Origin: an uncultured Burkholderiales bacterium
GTDB lineage: Bacteria; Pseudomonadota; Gammaproteobacteria; Burkholderiales; Burkholderiaceae_C
Assembly (NCBI GenBank): GCA_903896615.1
Contig: CAITYM010000151.1
Span: 1 to 35,673 of the forward strand
Length of the DNA: 35,673 nucleotides
Reading direction: 5' to 3'
Part shown: positions 26,028 through 35,291 of the stretch, in pieces
Position numbering within the stretch: position 1 is the first letter of the stretch
How the letters are laid out: each line of letters starts with the position of its first letter
Position numbers and translations under genes: made by a program
Notes under the pieces: generated by a model
What the model saw: the letters and a program-made list of their open reading frames with translations, nothing else
Told to the model about the DNA's origin: nothing
The model's database searches: none

Positions 26028-26143
26028 TTAACCGTTGATAAGCTCCTGCTTGACTGGCGTAGCGGCCAACGAATATTTTTAAATGGTTTTAGAGCAGTAG
26101 TACGCTGTCTCCCTAACCGCGCACCTAATTTGCGGAGTACAAG

Positions 26144-26953
26144 TTAGAAGCCAGTAATTTTTCTAAATCCCAGCGAGATAGATATTTCCTCTGCAGTGGA
26201 TTGAAGTCTTTTCACCCAGTCTTCGTTTAACCGGTCAGCCGGTGAGGAAATGGATAGACCAGCAATTAATTTTCCTTGATCGTTATAGATGCCCGCGGCC
26301 ATACAGCGAACACCTAATTCCAATTCTTCATTGTCTCTTGCTAAGCCACTGGACCTGCATTTGCTGAGCTCTTGCTCGAGCCTAGTGAGTTGGGTAATAC
26401 TGTTCTTGTTGTTTCCTCTAAGGCCAGTGCGAGTTGCATATGCATGAACACCTGCGCTTTCGTCGGCCGCCAAGAAGAGCTTTCCAACGGACGTTAAATG
26501 CAGGGGTGCGCGTCCTCCAATAGCCCTTACAACTTGCATACCCGAGCGCTCACTATATGCGCGCTCAATGTAGACAATTTCATCACCTTGGCGAACGCTC
26601 AAGTTCACGGGTTGTTGAATTTGTTTGTGAAGTTCACGCATGAGTGGGAGAGCTGAGTCCCTTACATTCAGTCTAGCTTTAACTGAGTTACCCAGCTCAA
26701 GCAGTCTAAGGCCTAGGCGGTAGCTCCCCGCTTGTGGTCGCTCTACGAGTCGCCCGCAAGCCAGGTCGTTCAGTATTCGGTGCGCGGTAGAGGGATGCAG
26801 CCCTGTTCTCTCACTTATTTCCTTCAAAGAAATAGCGTCTTCACTTTGTGCCAACACATCAAGCAGGGTGAACATCCGCTCAATGACTTGGATGGTCGGC
26901 TCTGCTGTCAGAGTGGATTCGGGCTTTGAAGGTTTATTGGAGCTAGTGGACAT
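26144..26953 (-). CDS. IclR family transcriptional regulator
   Basis: This 269-residue regulator has an N-terminal winged helix (about 24-85: VIERMFTLLDVLAQSEDAISLKEISERTGLHPSTAHRILNDLACGRLVERP) and a C-terminal IclR effector domain (YIERAYSERSGMQVVRAIGGRAPLHLTSVGKLFLA, GVRCMAAGIYNDQGKLIAGLSISSPADR). The cysteine in ELGVRCMAAGI is commonly conserved. Family members bind small organic acids and repress or activate nearby catabolic genes. No catabolic operon is directly adjacent, so its target is not evident; many Burkholderiales have such a solitary copy. Confidence 0.95.
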   Translation of the reverse strand: MSTSSNKPSKPESTLTAEPTIQVIERMFTLLDVLAQSEDAISLKEISERTGLHPSTAHRILNDLACGRLVERPQAGSYRLGLRLLELGNSVKARLNVRDSALPLMRELHKQIQQPVNLSVRQGDEIVYIERAYSERSGMQVVRAIGGRAPLHLTSVGKLFLAADESAGVHAYATRTGLRGNNKNSITQLTRLEQELSKCRSSGLARDNEELELGVRCMAAGIYNDQGKLIAGLSISSPADRLNEDWVKRLQSTAEEISISLGFRKITGF

Positions 26954-27099
26954 TGAAATATTTTACTTTGTGAAATATTCTTTGCGCATTGTGTCTGGGT
27001 CTGAATTGGAAGATTAGGGATGAATACTTAATTTTGGAGTGTTAGGTCTAGTCATTAAGCGCATTTAATAGCGGATTAACGTCTAATTCACCTTGACAC

Positions 27100-27837
27100 T
27101 CAAACCCAATTGCCATCTATCAGCATTTGGTGGGGTTTGTAAAGCGATTTGTAATTCATTTTCTCGCTCTCCTCAATCCAGTATCCCAAGTATAGGTAGG
27201 GTAGACCCAGGCGCTTGGCTTGTTCGATTTGCCACATCACGCAATATGAACCCAAACTAGCGTATTCGCTGCAGGGATCAGGATCATAAAAAGTGTAAAC
27301 CGCAGATAGGCCGTCATTGAGTAGATCCAAAATAGCAACCATTTTGAGATCGCCGGGCATGGGTCCTGTACCCGGCGCTCTAAACTCCACCAGTCTGGAG
27401 TTCACTCTACTGTGCAGTAAAAACTGTGAATATTGATCCACGCTGTCTTGGTCCATCCCCCCCCCGCTGTGCCTTGCCATCTGATACCGAAGATAGAGTG
27501 CGTAGTGCTCCTCTTTAAAGCCAAGGGTGGTAATGCGAGTTTGGAGCCTTTGGTTGGCCTTGTAAGCTCTTCGCTGGCTTCTGTTGGGTGCAAAGGAGTT
27601 TACGACCACTCTAAGCGGTATACAGGCCTTACAGCCGTCGCAATAGGGGCGGTAGGTGAACAGTCCACTTCTTCGAAAGCCCTGTGTTACCAGTTCCGAG
27701 TAAGTGTCACTTTGGATAAGGTGGCTGGGTGTTGCGACTTGTGAGCGAGCAAGTCGGTTTGCTAAATAACTGCAGGGATAGGGTGCGGTTGCATAAAACT
27801 GCAATGCATGGAGTGGGAGGTCTTTGAGGTCGGTCAC
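27100..27837 (-). CDS. bpt: Aspartate/glutamate leucyltransferase
   Basis: Bpt attaches Leu from Leu-tRNA to proteins with N-terminal Asp or Glu and so marks them for ClpS/ClpAP degradation. This 245-residue protein shows the ATE domain: a Cys-containing N-terminal part ([18 protein letters not shown]), [36 protein letters not shown] (the CxxC pair that in ATE1 proteins binds metal), and the C-terminal acetyltransferase-like [41 protein letters not shown]. Length is usual for the bacterial form. It lies 51 bp downstream of aat on the same strand. Confidence 0.95.
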   Translation of the reverse strand: MTDLKDLPLHALQFYATAPYPCSYLANRLARSQVATPSHLIQSDTYSELVTQGFRRSGLFTYRPYCDGCKACIPLRVVVNSFAPNRSQRRAYKANQRLQTRITTLGFKEEHYALYLRYQMARHSGGGMDQDSVDQYSQFLLHSRVNSRLVEFRAPGTGPMPGDLKMVAILDLLNDGLSAVYTFYDPDPCSEYASLGSYCVMWQIEQAKRLGLPYLYLGYWIEESEKMNYKSLYKPHQMLIDGNWV

Positions 27838-27888
27838 ACAAAAAAGTTTAATCCAAAATTCGGAAATTTTGAGTGGTTCTCAAAAAAT

Positions 27889-28680
27889 CTAAACAAATAA
27901 TTCATGCCAATAGTCTTTCAGGAATACCCATTCAGGGGCGGGTTCTTGTTGCGAGATTTTTATGGATTCTATAAATCTTGCTCTGGGCATCTCTTTAGCC
28001 CCAAGAGATGCCAAGTGACTCGTATTTTGTTGACAATCTATCATTACAATCTGATGTGCCCTACAAAATGCGACCAGTGCGGCGAGTGCAATTTTGGATG
28101 CATCCTTTTGAAGGCTAAACATCGATTCGCCGAACACTGCTTTGCCTAAAGATACGCAGTAAAGTCCGCCCACTAAAGCTCCGTCTATCCAGGTCTCCAC
28201 GCTGTGGGCAAAGCCCTCTTGATGGGCCTCTTGGTAGGTGGTTTGCATTTGCGGCAGTATCCAAGTTCCGCCCGTTGCCTCTTGTTTGTGTGTGGACTCG
28301 GCGTTGAGGGTTTGGGCTTTTTTGGCGGGCCTTTGTGCGCAGTTTTGGATCACAGTTGAGAAGTCAGAGTTAAACCTGATTTCGCAACTGGAATTTTTGA
28401 TAAAAGAAGCTAGAGTTTTTTTAAAAGAGTGATGAATACGAAATTGATCGACCATCAAGACCATCCTGGGGTCGGTGCTCCACCACAAGACGGGTTGAGA
28501 CTGGCTGTACCAAGGGAAAATTCCTTTGGAATAAGCCTCCCTAAGTCTTTGGGTGCTCAGGTCATCGCCCGCGGCGAGCAGGCCAGGCGCGCGACTTTCG
28601 GGGCCCCAAGCATCTGCGGGGTCCGGCAAAGGCTCGTGTTCCTCTATCCAAGAAAGGGGTGGGTGAGTGATGCTTTGCAA
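27889..28680 (-). CDS. aat: Leucyl/phenylalanyl-tRNA-protein transferase
   Basis: Aat adds Leu or Phe to proteins with N-terminal Lys or Arg for the N-degron pathway. Family blocks: PGLLAAGDDLSTQRLREAYSKGIFPWY, QPVLWWSTDPRMVL, HSVETWIDGALVGGLYCVSLGKAVFGESMFSLQKDASKIALAALVAF and IDCQQNTSHLASLGAKEMPR, including the aspartate of D-C-Q. Length 263 is slightly above E. coli Aat (234), the excess being mainly an insert near residues 115-130 (PAKKAQTLNAESTHKQEAT). Paired with bpt, as usual in Proteobacteria that have both. Confidence 0.96.
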   Translation of the reverse strand: MQSITHPPLSWIEEHEPLPDPADAWGPESRAPGLLAAGDDLSTQRLREAYSKGIFPWYSQSQPVLWWSTDPRMVLMVDQFRIHHSFKKTLASFIKNSSCEIRFNSDFSTVIQNCAQRPAKKAQTLNAESTHKQEATGGTWILPQMQTTYQEAHQEGFAHSVETWIDGALVGGLYCVSLGKAVFGESMFSLQKDASKIALAALVAFCRAHQIVMIDCQQNTSHLASLGAKEMPRARFIESIKISQQEPAPEWVFLKDYWHELFV

Positions 28681-28892
28681 AATGTGCGTGTATTCGTTTT
28701 AATGTGGGTACAACTAAGAGGTCTTGGTAAGTTTAAGTGCAGTTCATTTGAAATATTTATCAAAAACTCATTGCCCCCTCATTGTATTTCTATCTTTAGA
28801 GAGTTGTTGCAAAAAAAGATTGGCTTGCAAGTCCTGCAATCTATAAATTTTTATTTTGATTCCCGTTTGTCCATGCTTGGGAGAGATTTGGT

Positions 28893-29981
28893 TTGAGAAC
28901 ACGTTCCTTAACAGTCGATGCATTTAAAGCGATTGCAGCGCAACTTATTGTGCTGCATCACTTTATCGCTTACAGCCCTATGGCTGAAGCCTTGAGTTTG
29001 ACTTGGAGTGGCTTGGTAAGCATTCTTTTTGAAGATGCACGTATGGTGGTTCAGGTGTTCTTGGTGACCTCTGGGTATTTGGTTGCTCGCTCGTTTGCAA
29101 GGCAAGAAAAAATATCTCCCCTGCCACTGATTGTGCGAAGGTACTTTCGTCTACTCCCCTCTTATTTCATCGCGCTCATCATCACTGTGCTTGCAGCAGC
29201 GGCGATGCGCAACAACATTGAGGGTGCAACTGCAGCATTAGGCGTGGATAGTTGGTTGCCGGGTGAGCCGACATGGATTAAATTTTTGGGCCATCTCTTT
29301 ATGGTTCAAAACGTTTTGCAACTTGACGCCCTCACAGTTGGAGTCTGGTACGTGTCAATTGATTTGCAATTATTTATTGCGACTGTATTTTTAATTTGGC
29401 TGGCTAATTTCCTACGAGGAAAAAACTATCTTAAAGGACATTTAATCCTTATTTGTTGCTTGAGCCTGATGTCATTATGGTTTTTTAATTTAAATCCTGA
29501 TCTAGACGACTACGCAGTATATTTCTTTGGCGCTTATGGGCTTGGAATGTTGGCGTACTGGTCCACCCAGAACCCGCGCGCGTTAAAAATCTTTGCCTTT
29601 ACGGTGTTTATGGCGATTGGGGCTTTCGTATACGCACCTAGAGCGCGAATTGCCATCGCAATAGTGACTGCACTTTGTTTGTACCTGGCTACTCGCCTTA
29701 ACCCATCCGATACTTTAAAAGCGCGAGCAAAGTATTTGCATCTTTTGAGTGATTCATCATATGCACTGTTTTTGAATCACTTTGCGATTATTATTGTTTT
29801 AAGTGGGATTTGGTACCGATTCCAGTTTCAAGGTGACCTAAGTGCTTGGTCCTTCATCACGCTGGGTTGGTTGTTAAGTTTTATCTTTTCTTTGTTTGTA
29901 TACAAATATTTTGAAAGGCCAGTCGTTACTTGGCTTGCAAGTCGAATAGATTTGTTGTGGATAAAGGGGCAAGCGAGTTAA
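28893..29981 (+). CDS. Acyltransferase 3 family membrane protein
   Basis: This 362-residue protein has about ten membrane segments. It starts with the family pattern RSLTVDAFKAIAAQLIVLHHF; the His pair (LHHF) holds the conserved, probably catalytic, histidine, and SGYLVARSFARQ and VRRYFRLLPSYFIAL are the next conserved blocks. These enzymes move acyl groups onto extracytoplasmic sugars, LPS, peptidoglycan or capsule; the acceptor is unknown. The start is TTG at 28893, supported by GGGAGAG 7 nt upstream and the beginning of the domain. No glycan biosynthesis cluster surrounds it. Confidence 0.88.
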   Translation: MRTRSLTVDAFKAIAAQLIVLHHFIAYSPMAEALSLTWSGLVSILFEDARMVVQVFLVTSGYLVARSFARQEKISPLPLIVRRYFRLLPSYFIALIITVLAAAAMRNNIEGATAALGVDSWLPGEPTWIKFLGHLFMVQNVLQLDALTVGVWYVSIDLQLFIATVFLIWLANFLRGKNYLKGHLILICCLSLMSLWFFNLNPDLDDYAVYFFGAYGLGMLAYWSTQNPRALKIFAFTVFMAIGAFVYAPRARIAIAIVTALCLYLATRLNPSDTLKARAKYLHLLSDSSYALFLNHFAIIIVLSGIWYRFQFQGDLSAWSFITLGWLLSFIFSLFVYKYFERPVVTWLASRIDLLWIKGQAS

Positions 29982-30037
29982 TGCACATTGCCACTCCAAT
30001 TTTGTTGCAAATCCAACGCTTCTAACTTACATCATCT

Positions 30038-31282
30038 TTAGATATTTTTTGCGCTTGGCTTTGTGACTGGATTGGATGCAAAGTAATCCATCGCCGCTTG
30101 CACACCGCTTGCCTTCAAAGCAATGCCGCAAACTTTAAGTCCCATTTCACATCCCGCTAAAGTACCCAAAAGTGTAAGGTCGTTCGTATCCCCTAAGTGT
30201 CCGATGCGGAACATTCGGCCCTTTATCTTTCCAAGCCCCGTGCCGAGTGAGCAGTCAAAGCGCTCGTAAATCGTTTTACGCACTGCGTCAGCGTCAAACT
30301 CTTTAGGCAGTAAGACCCCCGTCAGAACGGGGGAGTAAACGGACGCATCTGCGCACTGAATGGATAGACCCCAGGCGTTAACGGCTGACCTTACTCCCTC
30401 GGCACTGCGTTTATGTCTTGCAAAAACCCCCTCTAGTCCTCCGCTATGAGGATCTAAGATCATGTCACATGCCTCGCTTAAAGCGTATAACAGGTGAGTG
30501 TTGGGCGTATAGGGCCAGTAGCCTGTTTTGTTCATTTCAATTATTTCATCCCAAGCCCAAAATGCTTTGGGCAATTTTGCATGTTTGCTTGCCTCAATTG
30601 CTTTTGGAGATAGCGCATTAAAGCTCATGCCTGGTGGGAGCATTAACCCTTTTTGTGAGCCGCTGATTGAGACATCAACTCCCCATGCGTCGTGCTTATA
30701 CTGTGCACACGCCAATCCAGAGATCGTATCAACCATCAGGAGTGCGGGGTGCTTTAATTCATCAAGCGTTTGACGAACTGCGTGAATGTTGCTCGTGACA
30801 CCGGTCGAAGTCTCATTGTGAACAACGCAAACCGCTTTAATGGCGTGCTTATGATCCTCTCTAAGGTGTTGAGCAATGAGATCCACCTGTACACCGTTTC
30901 GCCATGCATTGGGAATGCCGTCGTTTGTGCCCTCCAGGGCAATTACACGGGTTTTAATGCCAAGTCTTGAAGCCATCTTGTGCCACAAAGCGGCAAAGTG
31001 ACCTGTTTCGTACATAAGCACTTCGTCACCTGGACTCAGCACGTTGCAAAGCGCTGCCTCCCAGGCTCCTGTGCCTGAGGCTGGATAGATGATGACGGGT
31101 TGCGTAGTTTGAAAAATCTGTTGAATGTCCCTTAAAACCTTTAGACCCAAGTGTCCAAATTCAGGTCCCCGGTGATCAATGGTTGGCAAACTCATCGCCC
31201 TAAGCACCCTCTCAGGCACGGGAGAGGGGCCAGGTATTTGCAGGAAATGACGCCCAGTTGGATGAAAGTCGAGATTTAGCAT
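30038..31282 (-). CDS. Class V aminotransferase, serine/alanine-glyoxylate type
   Basis: This 414-residue PLP enzyme is of the AGT/SGAT group. The N terminus (FLQIPGPSPVPERVLRAMSLPTIDHRGPEF) is typical. ASGTGAWEAAL binds the cofactor phosphate, HNETSTGVTSN and VDTISGLACA follow, and the Schiff-base lysine is Lys211 in SGSQKGLMLPPG. Late blocks FRIGHLGDTNDLTLLGTLAGCEMGL match serine-glyoxylate aminotransferase of the serine cycle and alanine-glyoxylate aminotransferases. The amino donor cannot be settled here. It lies divergent from a cupin and a large 2-hydroxyacid dehydrogenase, which would fit 2-oxo/2-hydroxy acid metabolism (inference). Confidence 0.92.
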   Translation of the reverse strand: MLNLDFHPTGRHFLQIPGPSPVPERVLRAMSLPTIDHRGPEFGHLGLKVLRDIQQIFQTTQPVIIYPASGTGAWEAALCNVLSPGDEVLMYETGHFAALWHKMASRLGIKTRVIALEGTNDGIPNAWRNGVQVDLIAQHLREDHKHAIKAVCVVHNETSTGVTSNIHAVRQTLDELKHPALLMVDTISGLACAQYKHDAWGVDVSISGSQKGLMLPPGMSFNALSPKAIEASKHAKLPKAFWAWDEIIEMNKTGYWPYTPNTHLLYALSEACDMILDPHSGGLEGVFARHKRSAEGVRSAVNAWGLSIQCADASVYSPVLTGVLLPKEFDADAVRKTIYERFDCSLGTGLGKIKGRMFRIGHLGDTNDLTLLGTLAGCEMGLKVCGIALKASGVQAAMDYFASNPVTKPSAKNI

Positions 31283-31657
31283 AGTATTAAAACGCGCAGT
31301 TTGGCAGCCTAGGTGAGGGGAGATGCCCTTTAAAAGTAGCTAATCATTATTACATACGAGTGCGTCTGTTTTGTGCGTGACACTACTCGGGAATACTCTA
31401 CTCGAAAGTATTGAGCGGGTAGTATTTAATGGTTGGCTTTAAAGGATATTTGTGAAGGATATTTGTGAAGGATATTTGTAAAAGATATTTGTAAAGAATA
31501 TTTTTTTTAAAACTCTCCCCCTATCAAAATTACACCGAGATCCCAGGTTCTCGTAAATATAAAATGGTAGCCGTGTTGATTGCTCAGTCAGTGTTTGATT
31601 GCATTTGAATTGAATGCACCTGGATACTTACTCATCTAATTTAAACTTATTGCGATT
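31283..31657. other. 375-bp divergent gap with a 13-bp tandem repeat
   Basis: Intergenic between the aminotransferase (minus) and cupin (plus) genes. Apart from the repeat array at 31442-31506 it shows only AT-rich promoter-like stretches. No Shine-Dalgarno sequence precedes the cupin ATG. No small gene is supported. Confidence 0.6.
31442..31506. repeat. 13-bp tandem repeat, five copies
   Basis: Unit AAGGATATTTGTG: copies at 31442-31454 and 31455-31467 (identical), 31468-31480 (last base A), 31481-31493 (AAAGATATTTGTA) and 31494-31506 (AAGAATATTTTTT). Divergence rises from left to right. The 13-bp period is slightly more than one helical turn; no spacers, so not CRISPR. Confidence 0.92.
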
Positions 31658-31939
31658 ATGAATTTACCTACTTTTGAAGATTTTAAAACCAACTCTATTG
31701 CCAAGGGATGCTCAGAGGTCCTTCATAGAGAGTGGACTCCCAATCAAGTCGTGGACGTGCATTCGCATCCTTTTAAAGCAGATGCACTAATCGTTAAAGG
31801 TGAGATGTGGCTCATTGTGGACGGAAAGAGTCAACACTTAAAAGTGGGAGACACTTTTCATCTTGAGCCGCACGTGCCGCACAGCGAAAAATACGGGCCA
31901 AACGGTGCCGTTTACTGGGTGGCCAGAACCAACGTGTAA
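31658..31939 (+). CDS. Small cupin domain protein
   Basis: This 93-residue single cupin barrel has motif 1 VVDVHSHPFKADALIVKGEMWLIVDG (His-x-His and Glu as metal ligands) and motif 2 LEPHVPHSEKYGPNGAVYWVA (the second His of the pair PHVPH). Such small proteins may be enzymes (isomerase, dioxygenase) or metal-dependent sensors; no substrate can be given. It is followed in the same direction, after 178 bp, by the large FAD dehydrogenase gene. Confidence 0.88.
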   Translation: MNLPTFEDFKTNSIAKGCSEVLHREWTPNQVVDVHSHPFKADALIVKGEMWLIVDGKSQHLKVGDTFHLEPHVPHSEKYGPNGAVYWVARTNV

Positions 31940-32117
31940 CTTAGCTTGTTTTGCGAGGTGCAACTCGCTGGGTTCTTGTTCAATTGGGCCCCTTCGATTT
32001 GAGTGTCCCTTGGTTAACCTATTTATTGATGGCTCTTATTTTTTTGAGGCCTTGAACTAACTCACTTCGCAATTCATCAATTCACCAATTCTTCAGATCG
32101 CCAACCCAATCACTTAA

Positions 32118-35100
32118 ATGAACGCACCACTGACACCTCAGCAACTCAAGAATCCTTCAAATTCCCGTGGCATTTCCTCCAAATTCTTCAACACACCTGA
32201 CAACGATGTTGCTCAGTTACTCGCCAAACGCTTGCAAAGTGAAACACAAGGGGAGGTACTTTGGAGCACCGCTGATAAGGGGCGGTATTCAACTGACGCC
32301 TCCATCTATCAGGTTAGGCCTGTTGGGGTCTTGGTTCCCAAAACATTAGATGATGTTCGCCTAGCCGTTGATATCTGTAGGGATCTGCAGGTCCCCATTG
32401 TTCCAAGGGGTGGCGGTACTAGTCAATGCGGTCAAACTGTGGGTGTAGGTTTGGTCATTGACTATTCAAAGTACATCAATAGGATTGGCCATGTTGACTT
32501 TAAAAATCAAACTGTAGAGGTCCAACCAGGCGTGGTCCTAGACCACTTGAACGCGCAGTTAAAGCAACACAAGCTTTGGTTCCCGGTTGATGTGTCCACA
32601 AGCGCGCAGGCAACTCTGGGCGGTATGGCCGGTAACAACTCCTGCGGAAGTAGAAGCTTAGCCTACGGCAATATGGTTCACAACGTAGAAGGCTTAACGA
32701 CTTTGCTTAGCAGTGGGGAGTTAATAAAGCTAGGTGCTTTTGAAGGTGCAAGTGCTCGTGCAAAAGAAATCGGCAACTTTGTAAAAGGGTTGGCCGACCA
32801 ATTAGAGCCTGAAATCAATGCTCGCTGGCCAAAGGTTTTAAGGCGGGTTGCCGGCTACAACTTAGATATTTTTCACCCTCAAAGTGAGAGACCTTACACA
32901 ACAAAGGGGGGTGTAAATCTCGCTCATCTGCTCATAGGTAGCGAGGGTACGCTTGGGCTCACGCAAGCCCTCCAACTCCGACTGAGTAGCGCTGTGCAAT
33001 ACAAGGTGCTAGGGGTTGTAAATTTCCCTAGTTTTTACGCGGCCATGGACGCTCCCCAACATATTGTGAAAATGGGCGGCTCCCGTCTAAGCGCAGTTGA
33101 GTTGGTTGACCGAACCATGATTGAGTTGAGTCTTCAAAACCCAGCTTTTGCCCCTACGATCCGGACAGCCTTGTCCCCCCATATTAATAATGGACAACCG
33201 GCTGCAGTTTTATTGGTTGAGTTCAGCGGCGACTCCAGATCAGAGTTGCTCCTAAAACTCTGTGAACTCGTGGAGTTGATGGGGGACTTAGGACTGCCCC
33301 ACAGCGTGGTTGAGATGGTTGATGAAGTTGCTCAGAAAAATTTGTGGGAGGTTCGAAAGGCGGGCCTCAACATCATGATGAGCCTAAGGGGCGACGGCAA
33401 GCCTGTGAGTTTCATAGAGGACTGCGCTGTACCCCTTGAATCATTGGCTGAATACACAAGTGCATTGACCGAAGTTTTTCATAAAAACGGTACCCATGGA
33501 ACTTGGTATGCACACGCCTCAGTTGGCACATTGCACGTGCGTCCTATTTTAGATATGCGACGCGACGGGGCACTCAAGATGCGGGCTATTGCTGAGGAGG
33601 CGGCAAGTTTAGTCGCAAAATATAAGGGCGCCTACAGCGGCGAGCACGGGGATGGGTTATGTAGGGGGGAGTGGATACAGTGGCAATTTGGGGATCAGAT
33701 CAACGAAGCTTTTAGATCCATAAAAAATTATTTAGACCCCCTTCATTTGTTCAGTCCCAATCGCATCATCGATCCCCCGAAAATGGATGATCAAAGTATT
33801 TTGCGTTTCCAACCAGCTTACAAAGTCATTCCTGTGCAAACAGCACTGGACTGGAGCGCATGGGATGTAAAAAACAATCCTGTGACGGAGGAAGTATCAG
33901 CGCCTGGAACGGGAGGAGACCCTGCTCTGGGGTTCTCCAAAGCCGTAGAAATGTGCAACAACAATGGGCACTGCAGAAAGTTTGACGCAGGTACGATGTG
34001 TCCGAGCTACCGCGTTACGCTGGACGAGAAACACCTTACTAGAGGGCGTGCAAATACGCTCAGACTGGCCTTGTCTGGACAACTAAAGGGACATGGCAGG
34101 GCGGAGGGTTTAACAAGTCCACAGGTTAGAGAGGCACTTGAACTGTGCGTGGGTTGTAAGGGCTGCAAGCGGGAGTGCCCAACGGGGGTGGACATGGCTC
34201 GCATGAAGATTGAGTCAACCCATCAATACAAGTCAAAGCACGGATTTACGCTTCGAGATTATTTAATTGGATACTTACCTAAATATGCTGGCGTTGCGAG
34301 CCGCTTTGCGAGGATCTTAAATTTTAGAAATAAAAGCAAAATTTTATCCAAATTCAGTGAAACTTTATTTGGCTTTTCTTCAAAGAGATCGTTACCCAGT
34401 TGGTCTGAAAAACACTTTTTCAACACAGCACATAGCGGTATTTCTCGAGATGAATTGCTAATGAATCCAGATATAAGTCGCTCTGTTGTGCTCTTTGTGG
34501 ATACATTTAATGGATATTTTGAGCACGGGGGTGAGAACGCTCGTGCTGCGCTTCGTGTTTTGCAAGCGAGCGGGTACAGGGTTCACGTTTTAGCCAAAGA
34601 CGGCTCTCAAGTAATAGAGGATCAAAGATTAAACGGTCAAGGGTTAAGCAGTCAAGGGGTAAGCAGTCAAAGCCAACATCTATGCTGTGGACGCACCTTC
34701 TTATCCGTTGGCATGGTCGATCAAGCCAAAGCATCACTCAACCGACTGTTGGATCATCTAAACGCATTTGCACTGCGGGGGATTGCAATTGTTGGCTTAG
34801 AACCTAGTTGTTTACTTACCCTTCGTGACGAGGGTTTGGTGATGGGGTTGGGTGAACGAGCACAAAGAGTTTCAAGCGTAGCACTCCTCTTTGAAGAGTT
34901 TCTAGCACGAGAGAGTAAGGCGGGGAGATTAGATCTTTTAAAGTCAAGGTTAATACCGCCTGAGAAAGCCATCAAAATTCACGGCCATTGCCATCAAAAG
35001 GCGTTTGATCTGATGGACACAGTGCTTCAGGTTGCTTGCTTACTTCCCGGTGCACAAGCTAAACTTATTGAGAGCAGTTGCTGCGGTATGGCAGGTAGTT

Positions 35101-35291
35101 TTGGTTATGAGTCAGAGCACTATGAGGCATCCGTGAAAATGGCTGAATTAAAACTACTGCCCGCTTTGAGAGAGGATCCAAACTGCATCGTTGTAGCTGG
35201 GGGTACAAGTTGCAGGCACCAGATCACGGATAACACGGCGAGCTCTGCCGTTCATATTGCTAAGTTACTCTGTGATCATTTGGCTGGTTGA
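32118..35291 (+). CDS. FAD/4Fe-4S 2-hydroxyacid dehydrogenase (YdiJ / D-lactate or D-2-hydroxyglutarate type)
   Basis: This 1057-residue fusion has an FAD-binding type 4 domain (about 70-290; VPIVPRGGGTSQCGQTVG, ATLGGMAGNNSCGSRSLAYG, GSEGTLGLTQAL) and the FAD-linked oxidase C domain (about 310-560; YAHASVGTLHVRPILDMR, GEHGDGLCRGEW). Next are two Fe-S cysteine clusters: CNNNGHCRKFDAGTMCPSY at about 612-630 and CVGCKGCKRECPTG at about 677-690. A C-terminal CCG domain pair follows (CCGRTFLSVG near 855, HGHCHQKAF near 954, SCCGMAGSFGYE near 987). It is close in plan to E. coli YdiJ. Likely electron acceptor is the quinone pool via the Fe-S part; the hydroxyacid is uncertain. Residues 838-850 carry a small in-frame repeat (QGLSSQGVSSQSQ). 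No ribosome site is evident. Confidence 0.9.
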   Translation: MNAPLTPQQLKNPSNSRGISSKFFNTPDNDVAQLLAKRLQSETQGEVLWSTADKGRYSTDASIYQVRPVGVLVPKTLDDVRLAVDICRDLQVPIVPRGGGTSQCGQTVGVGLVIDYSKYINRIGHVDFKNQTVEVQPGVVLDHLNAQLKQHKLWFPVDVSTSAQATLGGMAGNNSCGSRSLAYGNMVHNVEGLTTLLSSGELIKLGAFEGASARAKEIGNFVKGLADQLEPEINARWPKVLRRVAGYNLDIFHPQSERPYTTKGGVNLAHLLIGSEGTLGLTQALQLRLSSAVQYKVLGVVNFPSFYAAMDAPQHIVKMGGSRLSAVELVDRTMIELSLQNPAFAPTIRTALSPHINNGQPAAVLLVEFSGDSRSELLLKLCELVELMGDLGLPHSVVEMVDEVAQKNLWEVRKAGLNIMMSLRGDGKPVSFIEDCAVPLESLAEYTSALTEVFHKNGTHGTWYAHASVGTLHVRPILDMRRDGALKMRAIAEEAASLVAKYKGAYSGEHGDGLCRGEWIQWQFGDQINEAFRSIKNYLDPLHLFSPNRIIDPPKMDDQSILRFQPAYKVIPVQTALDWSAWDVKNNPVTEEVSAPGTGGDPALGFSKAVEMCNNNGHCRKFDAGTMCPSYRVTLDEKHLTRGRANTLRLALSGQLKGHGRAEGLTSPQVREALELCVGCKGCKRECPTGVDMARMKIESTHQYKSKHGFTLRDYLIGYLPKYAGVASRFARILNFRNKSKILSKFSETLFGFSSKRSLPSWSEKHFFNTAHSGISRDELLMNPDISRSVVLFVDTFNGYFEHGGENARAALRVLQASGYRVHVLAKDGSQVIEDQRLNGQGLSSQGVSSQSQHLCCGRTFLSVGMVDQAKASLNRLLDHLNAFALRGIAIVGLEPSCLLTLRDEGLVMGLGERAQRVSSVALLFEEFLARESKAGRLDLLKSRLIPPEKAIKIHGHCHQKAFDLMDTVLQVACLLPGAQAKLIESSCCGMAGSFGYESEHYEASVKMAELKLLPALREDPNCIVVAGGTSCRHQITDNTASSAVHIAKLLCDHLAG

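Noticed and set aside
28429..28896. Plus-strand open frame of 155 codons
   Set aside because: More than half lies antisense to the well-supported aat gene, and its sequence (many isolated basic residues, no motif) looks like a shadow. Its end also overlaps the acyltransferase start.
31442..31506. Possible CRISPR array
   Set aside because: Units are 13 bp and directly abutting, without spacers, and no cas genes are present.
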